Positions 53,237 through 64,000 of a stretch of DNA of 64,000 nucleotides are shown here, piece by piece (positions within the stretch are counted from its first letter, which is position 1; every line of letters begins with the position of its first letter). The translations under genes were made by a program, and so were the position numbers. This DNA is from Amoebidium appalachense (lineage: Eukaryota; Ichthyosporea), in contig CAVNZM010000003.1 of assembly GCA_963693365.1 (NCBI GenBank), positions 6,386,001 to 6,450,000 on the forward strand. The letters are read 5' to 3'. The notes under the pieces are model-generated. The model was not told where the DNA came from. It was given only the letters and a program-made list of their open reading frames with translations, and ran no database searches.

Positions 53237-54270
53237 CTATAGCACTGTTAACACGTGCAAGTGCCACACAAGCTGGGCACTGGGAGAGGGGGGGGGGGGG
53301 GGGAGGGAGAAGGGGGGGGGGGGGGGGGGGGGGGAAGGGGGTTGCTAAGGAATATGCATTTGATTTTTGTGGAGCGAAGAGAAAAACGTTGGTGCTGTGG
53401 CTTTTTGGCTGAGTTTTTTGCTTCCCTCTATGACATGCAGCGCGGCTTCATGCAAAGGCACTCGGTGAAGGGGTTGAGATTGTGCCCCGGCGGGGCCCAC
53501 ATGCTGCAGCAGCCACCGGGGTGGTGCTGGCTGTGCAGCCGGAGCGCTGGGGGGGCATGAAGGTGGGCAAGAAGCATGCAGTGGTGCGGGTGGATCAGGT
53601 GCTGTCGCCGGCCATGCAGGTGCCCTTTGGCCCCGACAAGGGCAAGACCCTGGGAGAGCTGGGCCCGCCGCCCTTTGAGCTGATGGTGCACCTGCAGTGG
53701 CTACGGCCCATTCAGCCCCCACCGGACCCAGGTGCCGAGGTGCCGGTGGTCCCTGACCCAGCCCCTCCCCCTGCCGAGCAGCAGCAACCCCTTGCCGGCC
53801 CACAGGCACCCCCCCAGGACCCCCAGGCAGCCCCGGGGGGCCTTGAGGCAGCCCCAGGGGGACCCGAGGCAGCTCCCAGAGAGGGCATGTTGGGCCAGGC
53901 ACCGCCTGGGGAGGTGGTGTGGCAGACTGTGCTGAATGACGCCTTCCACTCCATTGCAAACACGGCGGACGGCACGTACAAGTCACACCCCCGCAGGGCT
54001 GAGTACGCACGCGCACTCAGCGAGGCAATATTTGTGTGGAATGAAGAGGATTACGGACATGTGAAGGTGCCCCCCCCCCCTCCCCCCCCCCCCAAAATAA
54101 AAAATAAAAAATAAAAATAAAAAAAACGGCAACAACAACATGCGTGACTGACGCGCACACACACATACACTCGTTAGCACACACTCACCATTCCACCCAC
54201 AACCATGCACACCTTCGACAAAACTTCTGAGGGAAGAGAGAGAGCCTGAGCCTCAGAGAGAGGGGGGGGA

Positions 54271-54306
<36 letters not shown>

Positions 54307-54846
54307 GGGGGGGAGGAGAGTGGGGGGTTATTCATATGCCTAGAGAGAAATAATGTAGGGTTGTGGGGGGAAAGAGCCACATGCATTTTTTACTTGTGTT
54401 GGGGGAGAAGATGGGGGGGGTGGAGGGGAGGGGTCCTACAATAACGGCAGGTATCAAAGTCTACCAAACCCAAATTGCAGTGTGCGTAGTAAATTAATAT
54501 TGGCATCCTGCCTCACAGGGGGTGCTGGAGCAGAAGGGCATCGACATTGAAACCGAGCTCAAGGGCGGCGACCTGAGCTACTTCATGGAGCGCATCCGGC
54601 GGGTTATTCCCGACCCATACACGCTGGTCTCGCGGCTGGTGGAGTTCAAAAACACCTACAAGGATGTGCCGCCCGGACCGGATGGCAAGCCTCTGTTCAA
54701 GAAGGATGGCTTTGAAAGACTCGAGGCAACATCCCCCCCCCCCCCCCCCCCCCCCTGCAGGCGCCCAACAACTCCACCACCACAGAAAAGATTCTTCGCT
54801 TATTTGTCATCCTTGGTTCATCTGCACACACACGCACACCCTAGCC

Positions 54847-54879
<33 letters not shown>

Positions 54880-54883
54880 ACAT

Positions 54884-54953
<70 letters not shown>

Positions 54954-55025
54954 CCCGCACGGCCCTTGCTGCCTAGCCAGTTGTTTTTTGCCTTTCCCTG
55001 CTCGTTTTTTTCCTTAGCAACCCCA

Positions 55026-55084
<59 letters not shown>

Positions 55085-56751
55085 ACATACACACACACTA
55101 CCACCACCACCACCCACCCATCTCTCTGATGTTTGCTTGTGCCCCCACAGTCGCTGCTCGAACACGCCCAAAATGGCTGTCTGTCGGACCCCCCCCGGCC
55201 TGCCCCTCTACTACGAGACCACTGCCGACGCAGATGGGCTCATGCGCTACCGCTGCATCCGGGGCACCAACGAGGTGGAGGGGGCAGTGCACAACCCCCT
55301 GGCCACCCACTTTGGGGCCACACGCATGTCGCTGCGCCTGCTGGACGCCACCATGTCCAATAGGCGCCACCGCCACAACCTGCGTGCACACTACCGCAAC
55401 CGCCTGGGCCAGGCATCGGGGCCCCCCCACTACAGCCCCTGGATTGTTGACGACATGGAGGCACTGGCGCTGATGCTGTACGGCCATCACCTCGACCCCC
55501 AGTGGGTACCCGTAGGCTGCTACAAGCTACCGGAGGAGTACTTCAACTTTGCCCCGCTCTCCTGTGTGGCCAATGCCCCGGCGCAGGAGCCAGTTGCGGT
55601 GCCCGCACCCCCACCTCCGTCTGATAACATCGAGCCTGCAGCCAATGGCGTGATGGGCGGGCCAGAGGACTGTGAGGTCGAGGAGGGTGACGGTGCTGCC
55701 ATGGGGGGGGGCAACCAGGTGGCGCGTGGTGCACCACAGCCGGACCCTGCACTGAGGGGCGACTACAAGTTCCTGGCGCAGAAGCAACATGTGGCCATCC
55801 CCTTCCTTCCGGTGCTTACCCCTCAGGAGCGCAAGCTATTCAGCACGCTGCTCCTGGGCACCTACAAGGCACATGCAAAGCCCAACGGCCAGCTGTTCGA
55901 GGCTTTGGCCCAAGACTTCAACAAGGCTGCCTCTGTGGCTGGGGGAATCTACATGAAGGATGCGGCCTACATCAAGAAGCATTTCGACAAGTGGAAGACC
56001 TGGCAGACGGCACATGCACAGCGCTCCACACACGAGGGCCTGGCAGATCACCGCAAGCGTATGCGCGAGGAGAGGGCAGACGCTGTGCCAGCAACCATAC
56101 GGCCTGCCCCCTTGCCACCCCCTCCCTGTTCCAGACGGTGTCGATGCAGGGGCGCAGCGTGAGCGGCCCTTGCCCATGCTAGTGGGCAAAAAGCATCGCA
56201 ACATTGGCCCTGAGGGGCCCCTGCAGATGGATTTGCCGGTGCCCCCTCCTATGCAGCCACCCCAGAGAGCCCCCAAGACCTGCAAGACGTGTGGCCGCCA
56301 GGGCAAGGGCTGCCTCGGCTCCAATCGGGCCAAGAGCTGCCCACGTTGGGTTGCAGCCAATCAGGATGCCATGCCACCAGCACCCGCGCTTGACATGCAG
56401 CAGGGCCATGTGCCGCACATGCCCCCTGCACCCCATCCAGGCCCGCACCACCCACATGGCTGGCCCCCACCGTGGGGCATCATGCCGCCTCAGCCCGGCC
56501 CTGCCTTCCCCATGCCTGGGCTACTGCCGCAGCACGGTCCCCATCCTTACTTGGGCCATGTGGGCCAGCCCTCGGCTGGTGGGCAGTTCCCACCCCCTTC
56601 TCGTGCATCTGCTGTGCTGGGCCTGGCGTTGCCACCTGCTGGAGAGACGCAGCTGCAATGGCACGATCGAAAGCAAAGTAATCGTGGCCGCAAGTCTGCA
56701 GGCAGCCAATCAGGATCTCAGAGTAGTCAGAGTAGCCAAACTAGTGTCTAA
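48843..56751 (+). CDS. Composite DDE-transposase-like protein with embedded 3'-5' exonuclease domain
   Basis: Exons: 48843-49992 (upstream Met at 48759 possible), 50974-51162, 52144-52974, 53441-54066, 54519-54725, 55151-56751, about 1530 residues. In order: a basic PGHKTGGAREGAGRKKK motif; an acidic linker; a Cys/His domain like DUF6729 (VPCPFDDHYVDPH, RYFCDTCKKNFAGTNP); KADHTFQIGK and GLWTCVNELGE; FFYTDRCCQDRAFVERMFP; then a DEDDy exonuclease (VGLDCEWVY, KQIGTDSAHLNKDYG, YAALDAYASLQVY, with every catalytic acid and the Tyr of motif III present); YRCIRGTNEVEGAVHN; and a Pro-rich tail with a C-x2-C-x6-C-x8-C cluster. The ADHTF, YTD and TNEVEG blocks resemble the D, D and E motifs of MULE-type transposases, placing the exonuclease between D2 and E (inference). 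Exon 6 needs two one-base corrections, at a C8 run (about 55189-55196) and near 56100-56135. Exons 1 and 5 appear to use GC donors. Confidence 0.78.
51513..51561. repeat. 49-base G homopolymer
   Basis: Uninterrupted G-run in intron 2 of the composite gene. Similar runs occur at 50251-50293, 50371-50407 and 50550-50594. Confidence 0.9.
51775..52055. repeat. G-rich minisatellite, about six units
   Basis: Degenerate tandem units of roughly 40-60 bp built on AAGGATTGTGGGCACATGGG and TTTGGGGGGA or TTTAGGGGGA. Intronic, ending about 90 bp before the exon carrying the exonuclease domain. Confidence 0.75.
54897..54951. repeat. (GA)n microsatellite
   Basis: About 27 GA units in the last intron of the composite gene, between a C-run and unique sequence. 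Confidence 0.95.
55027..55070. repeat. 44-base C homopolymer
   Basis: Uninterrupted C-run followed by CA units, in the last intron of the composite gene, 80 bp before its acceptor. Confidence 0.9.
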
Positions 56752-57170
56752 TATTGGAATGTACACCAATGTAACGGATCTCATATGTGTTGTAGTGCTT
56801 CAAGTTATACCTGTTCTTCGTACAGTCATGTTAGGGGGGGAGGGGGGGGGGGGGGGGGGGGGGGGGGGCTAGCTTTCATTCCGAAGTTTACTGTAAAGAA
56901 TTAAAATTTAGAATCTGAGTAATAGTACAGAGCCTTTGCACTTTTCTCTGTTTGTTAGGAATTCTTTGTGATCGAGAGTATGGTGTGTTAGACTATTGGT
57001 GTTAATGTGTCCTGGAAGGTGTATAATGTCTGCTGGCCGTAGTCAGTATCTATTTTTAGGTATATAGTATATTTTTAAATGTTGGCCGCTGGCCAATAAA
57101 TAGCAAATAATAAACACACGATAAAGTCAACAGCGTGCCAAAAAACTAATCCCCAGCGAGCGCACCCAGT

Positions 57171-57395
<225 letters not shown>

Positions 57396-58618
57396 GTGTG
57401 TGTGTGTGTATGTGTGGTGTGGTGTGTGCGCGGCTTGTACATATGTACGTGTTCATGTGCACCTGTGTCGGACCTACGAAGTACATGAAAGTAAATTTTG
57501 ACAGCATCGATCTGCCGGTGTGTATGTGTATGTGTGCCAGTGCAGCAGGTGTGCCTTGTAACTGATAGCTTCGCATTTTACGTGTGTGTATATATAGTAG
57601 TACGCATAGACACTTGCTGATCATTCGGATCGACATTAATATTTAATCTGTCGGTCCTCGGTTTTTTGAGTGAATGATGATCAAGTGTAAGAGCATTCAC
57701 TTGGCAAGTATTAATGTTGCAGAGGCTAGCTGCAGCTGCAAGCGTCGGATGCACACTGACAATTGTCTTTTCAGCGAGTCTAACCTGCAGGCAGCAGCTG
57801 CACACATATAGGGTTGTTATCTTGCGGCACATGCACGGTGATCATTTCAGAGTAATAGAGTTCAGAGCAATGAAAATAATGAAAATAACTAAACTTTGTG
57901 ACTACTTTAAAGTTGCTGAGATCATACGTGGTGCAAGCTGCACTATGAACACATGTATAGTGCTAGTAATTAATACATTTTTGTTGCCTTCTGCAGGGTT
58001 ATCGTAGCTACGTCACGGCCTGCACTCAGGGGGGGGGGGGAGGGGGGGGGAGAGGGGGGATGATTCGAAGGGGGTATAAATAAGAACATGCACCTAAAGG
58101 TCTTTCCCGTGGATCCTCCCCCCTCCCCCCCCCCACCTCTCCCCTCCCCCGGGGCCCCATACTATGATATCTAGGCCCAATATTATATGCCCCTCTCCCC
58201 CCCCCCCCCCCCCCCCCCCCTCCTCTCCGGATCCCCGGACCCCACTTCCCTACCCGGAGGCTCAAGAGCTCCCCCCTTCCCCTCCTCCCCCCCCCCCCCC
58301 CCCCCCAAGGCTTACGGGGGCCCTTCTTCATCGAGGGGGAGGGGGTGGGGGTGGGGGGGGTGGGGGGTGGGGGTGGGGGGGAGGGAAGTGGAAGGCGGGG
58401 GTGGATGCATGTCAGCCTAGGTGAATTCAATTGTTTAACTCCAGTGTGCAGGACTGGTCTGAAGGCTTAAGAAAACAACGAGGAAATGGGGTCCAGTGGA
58501 GGTGGTGGTGGTGTTCTGTGTGTGTGTGTACACGTGCACGTATGTGTGTGGTTTTTTTAAGGGGTGAGTGGTGGTGGTGGTGGTGGTGGTGGTCACCGTG
58601 GTGGTGGTGTGTGTGTCT

Positions 58619-58688
<70 letters not shown>

Positions 58689-59468
58689 TAGAAAGAAAAA
58701 CTGCTCGTGGGTCACTGTTTTTCGTCACTGTATTTGTAACGGGCCGCTCATATTTATATAACTACTTTAATTTAAGTACACGTGTTCATTATCATATACG
58801 ATGGCCAAATATAGAAATTTTGGCGTCGAAGTTCTTGGAGCTAAAAAAACGTTTAAAAGGGGGAAATAATAGCTTGGCCCCAAATTTACCTTGCCGTTTT
58901 TAGCGAATGTATTTTTTATTCATGAGTTCTAGTGATTCAGTGAGTGCACGTGCCTGCCTCAGGCTGATCATGACAACTGCAACACACCATTCCTACATGG
59001 ATATCAACCAAAAGAAAATAGTATATACTGTGGTGGTCTCCTAAACCTTGTGCGGCATGCGCATACATGATATTACAGTGACGCATGTGCATATTATTGT
59101 TCTGTACACCGGAGTGTGCCGGTGCACGTGGCTGTTTTGTGCACATGTTACAATAGCAGCACGATCTCCCTAAACTCCATGTTTACACATCCCTCACCCT
59201 GGCTCTGCCTTGTCGGTGCTCCAAAACACACATACAAATCCCCCTAGACTCAGTGCCTGCACATGGTCGCATTCACGTGCAGGTCACGTGACACATGCGA
59301 TGCCATACTGCCGTCTACAGCAACAACCACGGCAGCATGTATACCGGCCCAGCACGAAATATACTTATCGGCAGCCCACTGAACTCGCCCATTTTCTCTT
59401 TTTCATGTATGTCCCTCCTTTTTTGTAAAATCACCCTTTTTGGCCTCCCGGTAGTGGATTTTGCAGGA

Positions 59469-59663
59469 TTTGACTTCTTTGAGGTCCAAAAACCTCAAAT
59501 TTTCCCCGGCGGGGCCGGGGAGGGAGAATTCAAAAATTGCCCGCTCCTGATATGGTACCCGGGCCATCATCCGGTCTGGGAAAGCTTAGCAAGCACTTGT
59601 GATGTTGTAACATTCAATGATGGCTCCTACAAGTTTGGGAGTGCACTGTTTAGACGTAGGTAG
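59469..59663 (+). other. Possible orphan terminal exon, product unknown
   Basis: An acceptor-like TTTTGCAG at 59461-59468 precedes an open frame that reads like ordinary protein (for example FPGGAGEGEFKNCPLLIWYP and CDVVTFNDGSYKFGSALF) and stops at 59663. No repeats are involved, but no family is recognised and no partner exon was found. It could be a decayed gene or transposon fragment. Confidence 0.25.
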
Positions 59664-59861
59664 TGTCGACGTCTTAGAGAGTCTTATTATTATTAGCTTG
59701 CGTTTTTCGAAGACCTCATGGTGAACAAGTTCTAAAAAAGAGGAAGGTTTTTTTTTTTGTTTTTTTTTGGTCTATACGTTGACTTCTTGAACTCCCAGCT
59801 GCGGGAACTTTCCTGACTCTCCATTCCTCACTCATCGTTGTAACCTCATCATTCTCTGACC

Positions 59862-64000
<4,139 letters not shown>

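Noticed and set aside
53428-53981. Minus-strand frames opposite exon 4 of the composite gene
   Set aside because: They are shadows of GC-rich coding sequence on the plus strand. The plus frame has the phase-matched splice sites.
56140-56162. Stop at 56162 as the true C-terminus of the composite protein
   Set aside because: The residues before it (CSRRCRCRGAA) read as out-of-frame, while the adjacent frame continues for about 200 natural residues with a Cys cluster.

Overview
The window is nuclear DNA of a eukaryote with long, repeat-filled introns. Nearly all non-coding sequence is (CA)n/(GT)n dinucleotide tracts, pure C or G runs of up to about 50 bases, and pyrimidine-rich DNA. Exons are short (about 30-1000 bp) and have ordinary codon use. 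No rRNA, tRNA, operon or prokaryotic feature was seen. A transmembrane tyrosine kinase with a huge modular ectodomain suggests a unicellular relative of animals (for example an ichthyosporean-like holozoan), but that placement is inference. Exon models were built by hand from family motifs, splice sites and intron phase. In most cases the phases close exactly.

Layout. 650-16982 (+): haspin, the histone H3 Thr3 kinase, 25 exons. 18187-25190 (-): ECSIT, a mitochondrial complex I assembly factor, 8 exons, convergent with haspin. 27996-38847 (+): a receptor tyrosine kinase with a beta-helix of Pmp-like repeats, cysteine-rich repeats, one membrane span and a kinase domain, 10 exons, divergent from ECSIT. 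About 39307-40985 (-): a decayed, 5'-truncated LINE. 41962-47297 (+): SSU72, the RNA polymerase II CTD phosphatase, 7 exons, complete at 193 residues. 48843-56751 (+): a large composite protein with a GAGR-type basic N-terminus, a DUF6729-like Cys/His domain, DDE-transposase-like motifs and an embedded DEDDy 3'-5' exonuclease, 6 exons. 59862-64000+ (+): an ERMP1-like M28 metallopeptidase with a multi-span membrane tail that runs off the window.

The genes are unrelated housekeeping and signalling functions and do not form a pathway. Notable points: (1) the transposase-like/exonuclease composite, the best candidate for an undescribed system; (2) the Pmp-repeat receptor kinase; (3) splice acceptors built directly on (CA)n tracts; (4) three +1 offsets at or near short C/G runs in otherwise good coding sequence; (5) likely GC-AG introns; (6) several short inverted-repeat or SINE-like elements inside introns.
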